Notes: generated by a model from the sequence alone, not told the origin. A stretch of DNA of 64,000 nucleotides from Cokeromyces recurvatus (GCF_025118155.1 NW_026251387.1:1271501-1335500); one strand, 5' to 3'; shown: positions 49,517-61,242, numbered from the stretch's first letter. Numbers and translations are program-made.

Positions 49517-51237
49517 ATGGGTATTCAACCAAGAACAGCTGCATTGATTACTGCTGGTGTTGCAGTTACTGCCGGTATTGGGTATATGCTTTATTTTGAC
49601 TATAAGAGACGTAACGATCCTACTCTTAAAAAGAAACTGAGTAAGTTCTTTTGTATTAACCTTTAAGCGGACCCTGGTTTTATATATATTTATATACTTA
49701 TATTTTTCTTCAATCAAATATATTCATATATCATTATTTAGGAAAAGAGAAAAAGAAAGCACAGAAAGAGCTTAAAAAGGCAGAAGAACAACTCAAGTCA
49801 AGTACTCGACAAGTCATCGATTCTGTTATAGAAGCTGCCGAGAAAGAAGTTTTACCATCTACCCCCACAGATAAAGAAAAATATTTCATGGAAAAAGTTG
49901 CTCTTGGTGAAGGATTCTGTAATAAAGGTAAAAAAAGAAAAAAGGAAAAAGGAAGAGAGAGAGAGAGAAAGAAAGAAATTAAGGATGATATAAATATTTA
50001 TTAATTTTTATTTCAGGCGAAGCCTATTATAATGAAGCTGTATTACCTTTCTATTTGGCTTTGAAGGTTTATCCTGCCCCCATGGAATTAATCATGATAT
50101 ATCAAAAGACTGTTCCTGAACCTGTTTTCCAAATGATTATTAATGTGATGGCTGTTGATGTAAGTTTTTTTTTTTTATTTTTTTATTTTTTTATTTTTTT
50201 ATTTTTTTAAAAAAAAAAAATCCGGGGTAAAGAGGAAAAGAATTATTAATTTTTTTTTTTATACTTTTGAATAGCAACAAAAACGTCAAAACTTGTTTTA
50301 TGAAAAGTTCCCTCCTGAAGAAACACATGTTAAGTTAGGTGAGTTACCTGCTGGTAAGAATGAGGAAGGAACACCTATCGTTCGTCGTTCACTCGTTGCC
50401 GATAAAGATATTGTTGAAGGTGAATTGATTTACACCGAACGTCCTCTTGTTTCAGCATTATATCCTGATTTAGAGGGAACATATTGTAACCTTTGTTTAA
50501 AGCCACTTACAACCGAAAATAAGGTCAATTGTCCTGACTGTGATTTAGTCGCCTTCTGTAGTAAAGAGTGTTTTGACCATGCTAATGAAGATTATCACCA
50601 ATATATTTGTTCTCATAATAAATCATCAGCATATATCATTAAGGAGGCAGATGAAGCAGATGAAAAGAATATTGCTTTGGAATTCTTTGAAACTTCCAAG
50701 AGCAAAAATGTTAAATATCCTTACATGATTGCTCGTTTCTTATCTTCTATGGTTGCTGAAGAATTAAGAAAGCAAAAGACAGAGGAAAAATCAAATGAAA
50801 CAGATTTTGGTGCATGGGATCACATTGATCGTTTTAGATATTTGGAAACAACTCCCAATGATGATTCTAAGAATGAAATTTCCATGTTGAAACAAGTACT
50901 TGGCCCTAAGGTACAAGGTATTAATGAGTTCTTATCAGACGAAATTTACTTGATGCTTAAAGGTAAGATGCTCTATAATGCTTATGGTGTCCCTGCAAGT
51001 TCAGAAGAGACCGATGTTCGTGATTCTGATGAGCATATCAGAAAGACAAATTCTGATGCTAAATATATCGGTGCTGGTCTTTACAAGATTTCTACTTATA
51101 TCGGTCAATCTGAAAATGCTCCTAATGTTAAAATATCTTTTGAAAATGATACTCTCTCTGTTACTGCCACCAAGGATATTAAAAAGGGTGATGAGATTCT
51201 TGCTTCATACACTTTGCCTGTTCCCAAGAAGAATTAA
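49517..51237 (+). CDS. TOM20: Fusion protein: Tom20 mitochondrial import receptor plus MYND/SET module
   Basis: Four exons, 49517-49640, 49742-49927, 50017-50159 and 50275-51237, give 471 aa. Residues 1-151 are a complete Tom20: a membrane anchor (ALITAGVAVTAGIGYMLYF, about 9-27), the RRNDPTLKKKL linker, a Lys/Glu coiled segment, and the TPR-like receptor domain ending EPVFQMIINVMAVD. Exon 4 then encodes about 320 residues with a split SET domain: VADKDIVEGELIYTERPLV, a MYND zinc finger (CNLC, CPDC, FCSKEC, HQYIC at about 221-262), a helical insert and a C-terminal SET segment (LSVTATKDIKKGDEILASY). The usual NHSCxPN motif is replaced by QSENAPN. The first ATG in exon 4 lies far inside, so it cannot be a separate gene. 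A normal Tom20 lies 1 kb downstream. Confidence 0.88.
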
Positions 51238-52253
51238 ACTGTGTTTTTTTTTTTGAATCCGTTTTTGTTTGATCTTTTATCATTCTCCTTTCTTTTATTT
51301 TCCTTGCTACCATTATTTTTTTATTTTATTTTTTTTAAAAAAAAAAAATTATATATAACAATAAAAAATAAGTTAGAATTTGTACAGTAATCTAAATCTT
51401 AAGACCTGGAGTTGCGGATTTCCTTTTTAAAATGAAATATATTGGAAATATATTTGGCATTTACTATTAATCATATTCCTCTTGTTATTATGATAATCCA
51501 ATATCTTTGGCATAAAGAATTTCAACTTTCTAAAAATAGAAGGAAACTTGACTTTAACGTTTCATTACTCTAAGCTGTGTCATAAGGATGATATACGTTT
51601 AGTTTTATTAAATTTTAAGAAAGAGCTTATTATCAGAAGAGGGAAAAAGAAAAAAAAACACGTGTATGAATAATCGTTGTATCAAACACAATTCTTTCGT
51701 CAAGGATATTACTCTAGGAGAAAGGTTTTAGATATCTAAAATTATAGTAAAATCAACATTGAAGAGAATTATTGTTACCCTTATTTTATTTTATTTTTTT
51801 ATTTTTATTTTTATTTATTTTATTTTTTAACTAACCTCGGGTATTTCTGTGTTAGTAACTTACCTTTACTCTCTCTAAAGTAAGGAGCAGGACAGTATCT
51901 CTTTTTATTGATTAGCTTTTAAAATTTTTTATATGCTAAAAGTGTACTACTTTGATTTATTTTACTTCAAATAACATAACTCCGAGAACTTTTGTATTGT
52001 ATAAACGTAAATATGATAGCAAAAAAAAAAAAAAAAGTTTATGCCTTCCATGAAAGCAGTTACAACGATTATATACCAATTAAAATGTCATAGAAAATCG
52101 TGACCATTTTGTATTTAATTTCAATCGCCGTAAAAATTTCCCGTTTCTTTCTCAATATTTGCAAATAATAATAATAATAAAAGGCATGAGTAAAGAATGG
52201 GCCCTGTTAAAACATATTTCTTTTTTTTTTTTTTTTTTGGTTTTATAAGATAA
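51238..52253. other. Intergenic between the two Tom20 genes
   Basis: About 1 kb with T- and A-rich runs (51310-51350, 51785-51830, 52020-52036, 52220-52240) and a (TAA)n tract near 52166-52180. I see no gene and no remnant of a SET exon behind the first gene. Confidence 0.5.
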
Positions 52254-52977
52254 ATGAAAACATCAACTGCTGTATTGATTACAACTGGTATAATTGCTAC
52301 TGCTGGTATCGGCTACTTATTGTATTTCGATTCCAAAAGACGAAATAATCCTGAATTTAGAAAGCAATTAAGTAAGCAGCTTTATTATGACAAAAAAAAA
52401 AAAAAAAAAAAAGCATTTTCGTAATCTATTATTGTTTTCATTTTAAGAACGTGAGCGTAAGTTGGCTGCTAAGGCAACAAAGGAGGCTGAGAAGAATGAA
52501 AAAGAATCCAAGTTAAAAATGATTGAAAATGTAATTATTGAATGTGCAAAGGAAACCTTACCTGAGACGCCTGAAGCGAAAGAAAAGTATTTTATGGAGC
52601 ATGTTGCTGCTGGTGAAAAGTTGTGTAACCAAGGTAACTAAAATATTATCTAATTAGAGTGATAATATTAAAATAGGACATAATCAGGACCTAGCTATTA
52701 TGATGATGCTGTTTTACCTTTCTATAAGGCACTTAAGGTCTATCCCGATAAAATGGAATTAATTATGATTTACCAGAAAACTATTCCTGAGCCTGTATTC
52801 CAAATTATTGCTTCTATATTAGCTATTGAGGTATAACATAAGAATATCATAGTTAGCAATTTATGTGGATATATTAACTTTATTTTTATTTTATAGCAAA
52901 AAGCAATGGAAGGACAACAAGTTGAAACCCCAGAAGCTGCTGCTGCTTCTGCTACTGGCGTAGACATTGAAGCATAA
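52254..52977 (+). CDS. TOM20: Mitochondrial import receptor subunit Tom20 (stand-alone paralogue)
   Basis: Outer-membrane receptor that recognises presequences and passes proteins to Tom22/Tom40. Four exons, 52254-52371, 52448-52633, 52688-52830 and 52897-52977, give 175 aa, the normal fungal length. The anchor is AVLITTGIIATAGIGYLLYF, followed by RRNNPEFRKQL, a charged coil, and the receptor domain with KEKYFMEHVAAGEKLCNQG, YYDDAVLPFYKALKVYP and IPEPVFQIIASILAIE. It ends in an Ala-rich tail. Exons 2 and 3 are exactly the same lengths (186 and 143 nt) as in the upstream fusion gene, and all three intron positions and phases are identical, so the two arose by duplication. Confidence 0.95.
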
Positions 52978-53790
52978 TAAAAAAAAGTGTATTAATAAAT
53001 AGTATATAATATTGTAACATTATTAGTAGAAAATGGCTTGTTGTCTGATATGACAGTATAGACACATTCTAGGATTAGGATAGGATATATATATATACAT
53101 ATATATTTATAAATGTATGTATGTATATTTTTTTGAATTAACTTTTTAAATGGGCAAAGAGAATATTTGAGTAACTAAAAGCTACAAAAAATGATCCCTA
53201 TGAGCATGACAGAGATGGTAAGAAGTCACATTGGGAACAAGAAAATAAGAGAGAATTAGTAACAGCGCATAATACATGACACGGAGATAAAGCTTAATAT
53301 TCAAGTTGCAAATTATGATTTAGTAACAGAAATGGTATTCACTTTTACAAAAGAAAAAAAAAACACACTTATTCAATCATTTGCGAGGAGAATTTTAGTT
53401 AGTAATTAACTCAAGAAAAAAGCTTCATATTTACAGACATTAATAAATATATTAAATGATAAAAAAAAAGGCACTCATTTGAAAACTAGTTTAACTTATC
53501 CAAGATCAATCTCTGCTTTGTACTTACGAATTATGTTATTCATACCTGATTAATTCACTAATAAAACTTTCAATTTTATTCCTAATATTGCAATAGAATA
53601 TCCCTTGAAAAGAAAATAACTATTGTCTGATATTGATAATTTTGGCATAAATAATATCTCTTCTGAATTTAAATTGTCCCATTAATAATATTAAAAGAGC
53701 TGCTATAATTCGTAATTTGAGATTTAAATTTTTTTGTAGCAGCAATCTACTGAGGACCTCTTTATTTTACTTTATTCATTTATATTGAAC
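52978..53790. other. Intergenic between Tom20 and calcipressin
   Basis: About 0.8 kb, AT-rich, with a TA/TG repeat at about 53085-53120. I see no gene. Confidence 0.5.
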
Positions 53791-54672
53791 ATGGCACATT
53801 TTGATAAAGCAGAGTCAATAGCAACAAATACTTTATTAATTCCTGATATACCCATTTATTTCTTTGGCTGCGATGATGCCATGTTAACTATTCATGATGC
53901 CTTTGCTGAGTTTGGACCTTTATATACATTCGTGCCCATGAAGGGATTTAGACGATTAATGATCATTTTTCAAGAAACAATTCATGCAATGAATGCAAAA
54001 AAGGCATTAGATAGATTTATTATGGTCTGGAAAGAGAATCCCTCTTCTTTTCCTGATATTATTACGCTTATTACGAGGAATAAAGAAATAGAACAGACAT
54101 GGATAGATGCAAACAATCAAATTAGACAATTTAGAGTTTATTATGGACAGGTATTAAAACTAAGGATAACAACAACAACATGATGTTATAGATTATTCAT
54201 CATCATAATATTAACAATAACACGTATACATAAATATATTTTTTAGCACTATACTATACATGTCGATCCAAATTCTAATTCACTTCAAGTGCCACACTTT
54301 CAACGCAATTTACTTATTTCTCCACCTGGCTCACCTTTTGAAGGATGGGAACAAATCGAAGAGGATTCTCCAAACCAAGCAGTGTTAGCATCCGATCTAA
54401 TTCATGCGGCAGAAATATCAGATTATGAACTTGATGATGATACCCTTGATTTAGAGGAAAGAAGTGACACAGAGTTGGAATCGACACTGAAACCAGTACC
54501 CAAGACAGTTGCTATTATTTGCTCTAAAGGGACAAAACAACCAGAGAATCTACCATCCATTAATGTACAAGATTGGGACGAATATAGTGGTAGTGAAGAT
54601 AAAAGTCTAAACATCAAAGCAGGCACGACAAAGACTAAAATAGTACCAACAGCAATGCCTCCTATGAAGTAG
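53791..54672 (+). CDS. RCAN1: Calcipressin / regulator of calcineurin (RCAN)
   Basis: Binds and modulates the Ca2+/calmodulin phosphatase calcineurin, which controls dimorphism and stress responses in Mucorales. Two exons, 53791-54150 and 54247-54672, phase 0, give 261 aa. The N-terminal ~120 residues form a degenerate RRM fold (FFGCDDAMLTIHDAFAEFG, FRRLMIIF, AMNAKKALDRF). The calcipressin signature follows: LQVPHFQRNLLISPPGSPF then GWEQIEED. The C-terminal part is acidic (YELDDDTLDLEERSDTE) and carries PSINVQDWD, which may correspond to the calcineurin-docking PxIxIT-type motif (inferred). It ends TAMPPMK. Confidence 0.92.
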
Positions 54673-54944
54673 TAAATATTTATAACTTGAATTTGTAAAA
54701 TGTCTCTTTTAATGCCCTTCCCCCTCTTTATAGATTAGGTAATACAAGAAATTGTATAACATAAAGTAGTGTAAAATTTAATTTACGTCTAAAATGAATA
54801 AATATGTATTCGTATTAATGAAGAAAATAACTCCAGGCTGTCTTGTTTGAATTTTTCTTTATCCTTCTTTTGCATTTATTTGTTTCTAATGTCCAATTTT
54901 GATTTGAATTTATATACTTTTTCCAAAAGAATTCGATTCTTCTG

Positions 54945-54986
<42 letters not shown>

Positions 54987-55617
54987 ATTAATATACAGTG
55001 TCTAATTGGGATTAATAAATTCTGCCTTTCAAGGCAACTTAATCTTAATTATAATGACACTGTAAAATTTTATAAAAGGATATCAACGATTAAATTAAGT
55101 GTAAACTTGACAAGCTGTTAAAAAAATTCATTTATAAGTTTATTCTTTTCAATGAGTAAATATTCTTTATTTGAGCAGACATATTATATCTATTACACAG
55201 TTAAAATATAAAGAAAAGTAGTGTATTGCACTATACTAAATGCTCTATTTTACTACACAACGTACATTCTTAAATTATAGCTTAATTATGTATGTAAAGA
55301 TATATATATATATATGTACTGTATGATATATAATAAGAAGCCTATAGAAGAAATATACTTTATAATTTATGTTGACGTATTAATAGAGGTTAGCATTCGT
55401 TTTTTTAATATAAACATATATATATCTATCTATAACTTTTTATCGTGCGTATAGAAATGGGAATGTATACTCAAAAGCCTTGACTCCTTTTAAATATACT
55501 ATCTCTCCCTTCCTATACTAATTATACGTATACAACAGTTCCAAGTGTTTAATCAAGCTTTTGTATCCATAGTCTTTCTATTAATCTATGCAATATGTAT
55601 CAACAAGATTCTATCTT

Positions 55618-55675
<58 letters not shown>

Positions 55676-56398
55676 ATTCTAAAAAATAAAAAATTCAAGA
55701 CTTTATACATAGACATCACATTTGAAAATTTAATTTCGAGAATAAAGGCTTCAAGATAAAGTAACATTTTTTTTCTTCTTTCTTCCCTTTTTTTTTTTTT
55801 TTTTACATAACCTCCCTTTATTCATTACACTACACTCTCTTCTCCCTTCTTTTATATACAATTCAAATTTACTCCTTATTTATTCTTTTTTAAGAAAAGG
55901 TTTAGACGAGAAAGAAGAAAAGATAGGTAAAATAAAATAAACTCATTTGATGAGCTCCCTTTATATACATATATTTATGCAATCTCATTCTCCCACTTCT
56001 TTTTATCCAACTCATTTTTCTCCTTTTTTTGACATGAAAGCATTACAAACCAAATATATAATATCATTATTATTTCTTTCTCTTTTTTTTTTTTTTGTAC
56101 AAATTCCTTTCATTTATACTATATGTTCTAGAATTATCAATTATTTATTATTTGTACATTTATTTATTAGCAACAGCTTAGACACATACAAACTACAATA
56201 CAACTCAACTTTTATAAGCTGAACCAGTTTTTTATATTCCAATATTTTTACAATTATCATATCATAAACACATAACTGATCTTTATTTACTATAACTAAT
56301 AATAATAAGAGGAAAAAGATTAAAATTTCAACTTATTACACTTGTGATAATTAGACATCATCATCATCAATAACAACGATTCATATATAAAAATTCAA
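54673..56398. other. Intergenic with long T runs
   Basis: About 1.7 kb. T homopolymers occur at about 54950-54984 and 55620-55672 (53 bases). The right-hand end is pyrimidine-rich and should be the leader of the next gene. A ~90-codon ORF at 55947-56222 is a T-rich low-complexity artefact. Confidence 0.5.
55620..55672. repeat. T homopolymer, about 53 bases
   Basis: Unbroken T run in intergenic DNA, the second longest in the window. Confidence 0.9.
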
Positions 56399-56825
56399 AT
56401 GATAAAGACTTCAGCTATTCTCGTTTTGAGCCTATTATCGAGGTCATTTGTATATGGTGAAAGAGCTCCAACGACTACAAATGAAACACCAACTGATTTT
56501 AGTTCATCTAATGCAATTAATAAGCTTAACAGTGGTAAATAATACAAAAAAAAAGGAATTAATTACAATTATAAAATACGCGCTTATATAGTGCTTCTCT
56601 ACGAAACACACACACACACACACACACACACATACGTATATATATGTATAATATAACTAACTCTTTTATTGCTAGTTCCTTGTGGTTCAACGGGTAATAC
56701 AGAAACAATTTGTTCACCTAGACTAGGAGATATATGGAGAAATGGAACTTGGTATCCAATTACTTGGAATGCATTGTAAATATGAATATATTGTTTTTTA
56801 TTTATTTATTATGCTGATCATAATA

Positions 56826-56865
<40 letters not shown>

Positions 56866-57862
56866 CCTTTCGAATATAGTCATCCAGCTTATGTTTCTTG
56901 TGTGAGTATAATTATATAGAATCACTTTTTATAAATATATGCAACTAATTCTTTTGAATATTAATTCCAGAATTCATTGGATATTTATATTTACTTTGTA
57001 CAGAATTATCAAAATATTCTTATAAAAAAGATACTTGATATACGAACATCAAAAGGCACAATACCTGTACTTGTAGATGATACATGGCGATTAGATTTTA
57101 CAGCACAAACGTATAATGCTATAACATATATTGTATCAAACGGAGTTGATCCAGAGAATGAATTGTCTAAACATTATTCAAAATATCCTCAGCCTATTCA
57201 TAGCTTTGTTGAGCGTATGTATACACACACACATATATATATATCATATCATATAGAGTGAATACTAATATTTATATTATCTTTAGAACCAGTGTTAAAT
57301 CTACCAATCAATACAACATTGAATACAACATCGTCATCCAATCCTATACCGCCATCATCTCCAACACTCACTAAATTTTCTTATTCTGATAATACGGATA
57401 ATTTACAAACAAATTTACAAAATAGAGCAGTAGAGCCTTGGGTAATTACTGCAGTTGTCTTAGCATGCTTGGCTGTTATAGGTGCATCTATTGCTATCCT
57501 ATGGGTTATACGACAAGGTCGGAAAAGAAAATTAGTTAATATTGAAAGAGGAAATTTAAATGGTAATCATTTTTGTTTGTTTTCTTTCTTTCTTTATATA
57601 TAAAACAATTCTAATAATTATTCGATAGATTCAAATAATGCACCAGACAGTAGTAATTGTACAGAGAAAACTCATAGGGATACACAATTATCTGAATCAT
57701 CTTTAAATAATACTCATTCAGTAAATATCAAAAAACTACCTTCACCATTCAAATATATATATGGCCTAACGGTATCACGTCATAAAGGTGCCCTAAAGAA
57801 CCAACAGACGGTACATGCTTCATCTTCATCTTCATCTTCATCAACAACAACAACAACAACAA

Positions 57863-57901
<39 letters not shown>

Positions 57902-58359
57902 CAGTAGCAGTTACTCCACATGAACTAAATAATGGCAATACCATCAAGCAACAAAAGGTGAGCCAATTTCTCTCTACACCTATACTATCTATGGAAGATG
58001 AAGAACGAACCTCTGATGATAAAAGACAAAGAGCACTAAGGAATGTGGGTCATAATAGTGAAATAGAATCAGTTGCCTCTCTTGATAACGCCTCTAGTCG
58101 ATCTGAACCTCCAATATCATCGTCTGATGCAATCCTAATTGCTGATACATTTCGTCAACGTATGAGAAGACCTGAATGGCAGCAGCAGAAACAGTTAAAT
58201 CAAGAGCAGGAGGACGAAGATGAAAGAGTAGAAGATGATAATGAAGAGTCAAAGCGAAGAGAATTGAGTGACCAGTTATTAAAGATAGAATTGGAGGCGG
58301 AAGGAGCATCCATGAAAAACGTCGGTAAACGAGCTCACTTATTAGATGCCCTTTATTAA
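56399..58359 (+). CDS. Single-pass type I membrane protein, unknown function
   Basis: Six exons, 56399-56534, 56676-56775, 56880-56901, 56971-57214, 57287-57562 and 57629-58359, give 502 aa with all phases agreeing. A signal peptide (MIKTSAILVLSLLSRSFVYG) leads into a ~200-residue extracellular part with CSPRLGDIWRNGTWYPITWN, HPAYVSCNSLDIYIYF and LVDDTWRLDFTA, which looks like one small beta-rich domain, then a Ser/Thr/Pro-rich stalk with NxT sites. The transmembrane helix is VITAVVLACLAVIGASIAIL, followed by RQGRKRK. The cytosolic tail holds Ser/Thr/Ala homopolymer runs (57818-57905) and an acidic coiled segment. The layout resembles a wall-stress sensor or adhesion protein, but no known domain is recognised. 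Confidence 0.85.
56829..56865. repeat. T homopolymer inside an intron
   Basis: A T run of about 37 bases in the second intron of the membrane protein gene (56776-56879). Confidence 0.85.
57818..57905 (+). repeat. Coding trinucleotide repeats (Ser-Thr-Ala runs)
   Basis: In-frame TCT/TCA, ACA and GCA repeats encode consecutive Ser, Thr and Ala runs in the cytosolic tail of the membrane protein. Such tracts change length easily between strains. Confidence 0.9.
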
Positions 58360-58978
58360 AAGCGAATGTGACATTTTTTTTTCCTCATTATATAATGTAC
58401 ACACATATATTCATGTATGTGTAAAATAAACTTGTGTAACTCTATAAACTTTATACTCTTTAGTATAATTTTTTTTTACTTCTCATTGTATGTATAATAT
58501 CGATTCCTTGATAGATAAATTGTAATAATAATAATAAAAAAAAGTTCCCATTATGTTTATTAAATTTGGCTTTTTGAACTCTTTATAGTTATCTATTAAT
58601 TACTGTCTTCTACTAAAGAAAAAAAAAGCAGTAACGAAAACCTGTAGAATAAAAATATTCGGATTTAACGGCAAGATAAAACCACAAAACAATGAAGGAC
58701 ATAGTTGGAAGAATTTCGAGCATACACTTATATATTTATAATTATGTGCTTTTCTCTATCTCTCTTTATTTTATTTTATTTTATTTTTTTAACGATTATA
58801 ATAATATTATATATATTAGTACATGCTACTGGTAAAAAAATAGATTGTTAACAATAAAAAAATGAAATAAAGTCGAGCAATGTATAATATCAGACGGGAA
58901 CTATGAAAAAAAATGGAGGGAGGGGATATGTATATAATAAATAAATGTACAGTAGTCATATATATATTAATATGGGTA
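58360..58978. other. Convergent 3' intergenic region
   Basis: About 0.6 kb between two convergent genes. It contains a TTTTA repeat at about 58765-58790 and TA-rich stretches. No gene is seen. Confidence 0.5.
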
Positions 58979-60155
58979 TCATTTTGCATATGCTAAAACT
59001 GTTCCAAAGCAATAATCCCAGATTTTAGAAGTAATACCATAACCACTTTCGTAGTTTTTATAGTGGTGGGCCATATGGTACTTCTTCATCTCTTTGAAAT
59101 GATATTTGTATACTTTAGCATGATGAAGATAATAATGAGTACAATCATACAAGATATAGCCGAATACACCACCAGCAATAATGCCATGTGCAATTAAAGG
59201 AGGAAATAAGATATAACCAAGTGAAATAAGAGGGTATGCGATGATAACACCTAAAGCTGGAGGCATTACTAGTCTCAATCTATATATAAACAAATTAACA
59301 TACAAAGATACACACATATATACAAATATATATATATATAAGGGTTTACCTATCCATTGGTAGATAATGATGAAATCCATGAATAACAAAATGTAGGATA
59401 AAGGCAAGTTGATGATCTGGTAAGAAATCATCCAAATGAAAAAAGAATCGATGAAGCAAATATTCTAATAAAGTCCAAACTAGTATACCAATCAAAAAGC
59501 TAACTCCAGTAGTTATATTACTATCATATGAAAGGGAACAATAGAGTTGATAACTAACATAAGGGAACCATACAGTAGGAACAATATACCAAGCTGTCTT
59601 TGTTAATGGCTCTAATAAGGGATGACCAAAAAAGATAGCTGGACCTGGCAAATAACGAGGTTTATGCACTTGTTCAAGATAGAATTCTTTTGTAAATCGA
59701 GCCCTTAACATTTGAGGTACAAGTGCTTTACTCAAGTCTAAAAATTGATTTTTCTTCATATCTGAATTAATATCTGTCTCAACTGGTTTAAAATCTTCCC
59801 GAATAAATGTTTTACTTTCTTCTTCCTCTTCCAATAATTTCATACGTCGTTGATGAAGTGTTAAAGTAGAAGAGTCTTCATGACGACCATTATTTACTTC
59901 TTGTTCTCCTTTAAGTGAACCAATACAATAATCTGATAGGATCTCATAAGCTGCATCTGAATGATCATGTTCAAGAACATCTTTCATTACTTTAGTAACA
60001 TCATTTCCTGCATAGTCTAAAATAAGATCATCTCCACCTGGATGATCTTGGATAAATTCCGTCACATCATAAATCTTGTTTTGATAAATGACCCAGCAAG
60101 AATCAACTGTTGTATGTTTGGACACTTCTTTCAAGGTATATTCTTTCAATGTCAT
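58979..60155 (-). CDS. SCS7: Sphingolipid fatty-acid 2-hydroxylase (Scs7/FA2H)
   Basis: ER membrane enzyme that hydroxylates the very-long-chain fatty acid of ceramide at C2. Two exons on the minus strand, 60155-59350 and 59279-58979, phase 2, give 368 aa. The N-terminal cytochrome b5 domain (about residues 1-85) has the haem-binding HPGG and the second His in EHDHSDAA. The di-iron hydroxylase domain carries the His clusters [21 protein letters not shown] and HMAHHY, interspersed with four hydrophobic segments. Length and domain order are normal for fungal Scs7. 440 bases separate its start from the SUR7-like gene stop. Confidence 0.95.
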
Positions 60156-60594
60156 TAGTAATACGAGTATGAGTCAATTGTAAGGCAAGCAGATGAAGAA
60201 GTGGAACAACAAGAGCAAGAAAAAAAAAAGGGGAGGGGTTAACATTTATTAAGGGGGAACTTTTTAACCAATAAAATGAAAATTTATTTTTAACCAATGA
60301 AGGAATATAGAGAAAGAATTTGAAAAAAAAAAAATAGGGTTCTTATTATGGATAATTGTATACTAGATTCTATTTATGTGTATTTATTCCAACTAGATTA
60401 TAATATAGGCAAGTGGTGTAATTCTATTCTCTGCTTTATTATTAAATTTATGAGTGAATAAATATTAGGATTACAATAAAAGAGTAAAAAAGTATGGATA
60501 TATGATAAATAAGTAATGACCATATTGAAACAATATATGCACAATAAAAATGTGATATATATATATACATGAATATATAATAGGTCGACGTTAT
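60156..60594. other. SCS7 promoter region
   Basis: 439 bases between two minus-strand genes. I see AT-rich sequence with an A run at about 60218-60228 and no gene. Confidence 0.5.
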
Positions 60595-61242
60595 TTAGGC
60601 CTTTTCACCTGAATGAGTTCTGCCTCGACCGAAAATACAAGCAAAGCAATATGCAATAGAAGAAATTAATAATGCAACAAAAGCGCCCAGTGTCATCCAC
60701 ATAGAAGGACCCAGCTGACCATTGGCAATATCAGGGTCATAACTTTTTACAGCATTGACACCACGAATACCAACAACAAGCATGATAATGAAAACTACCA
60801 TTTGAATAATAAAAGCAATAAATGTCATAAGAGAAGCTAATAGATCAGGTCCACGTCTAAAATGACTCATAATCGTAATGATTAAAGCTAATAAAGTGAA
60901 GCCTAATGCAATCCAATATAAAATAAAATCGGCTAGAAATAGCTTATGAAGGTCTCCTATATCTCTGAAGTATCGATTTATACCCTCTGTATTAGTCCAA
61001 TCGAACGCAGGAACAGGTTTACTACAACTCTCGACCACAAAAGATGATGAATCACGACTACGAATATCACCAGTGCAATAACTCCATAACCCGAAGATAT
61101 AAAAGTCATTTCTAATAGTCACTTTAGCGAAATACAAATCTCGTAAAAAAGGTCTATTATATGTTGTGCCAATCATGCTAAATACTTGAAGCACAAGTGC
61201 AGCAAATGTGAAAAAAGTTGCTAAATATCCAAATAATGCCAT
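60595..61242 (-). CDS. SUR7/PalI family four-transmembrane protein
   Basis: Single-exon gene of 215 aa. The family includes eisosome protein Sur7 and pH-sensing Rim9/PalI at the plasma membrane. Four hydrophobic segments occur: about residues 5-25, 105-125, 135-158 and 182-203. The first extracellular loop carries the family mark FGLWSYCTG with a second Cys (VESCSKPVP) downstream, as in claudin-like SUR7 proteins. A short basic cytosolic tail ends the protein. I cannot separate Sur7-type from Rim9-type by eye. A GAAA/AAAG microsatellite at 61266-61316 sits directly upstream in the probable leader. Confidence 0.88.
   Translation of the reverse strand: MALFGYLATFFTFAALVLQVFSMIGTTYNRPFLRDLYFAKVTIRNDFYIFGLWSYCTGDIRSRDSSSFVVESCSKPVPAFDWTNTEGINRYFRDIGDLHKLFLADFILYWIALGFTLLALIITIMSHFRRGPDLLASLMTFIAFIIQMVVFIIMLVVGIRGVNAVKSYDPDIANGQLGPSMWMTLGAFVALLISSIAYCFACIFGRGRTHSGEKA

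Noticed and set aside
50293..51237. A stand-alone SET/MYND protein
   Set aside because: There is no ATG near the start of the exon; the open frame continues upstream to the acceptor and joins Tom20 exon 3 in phase 0.
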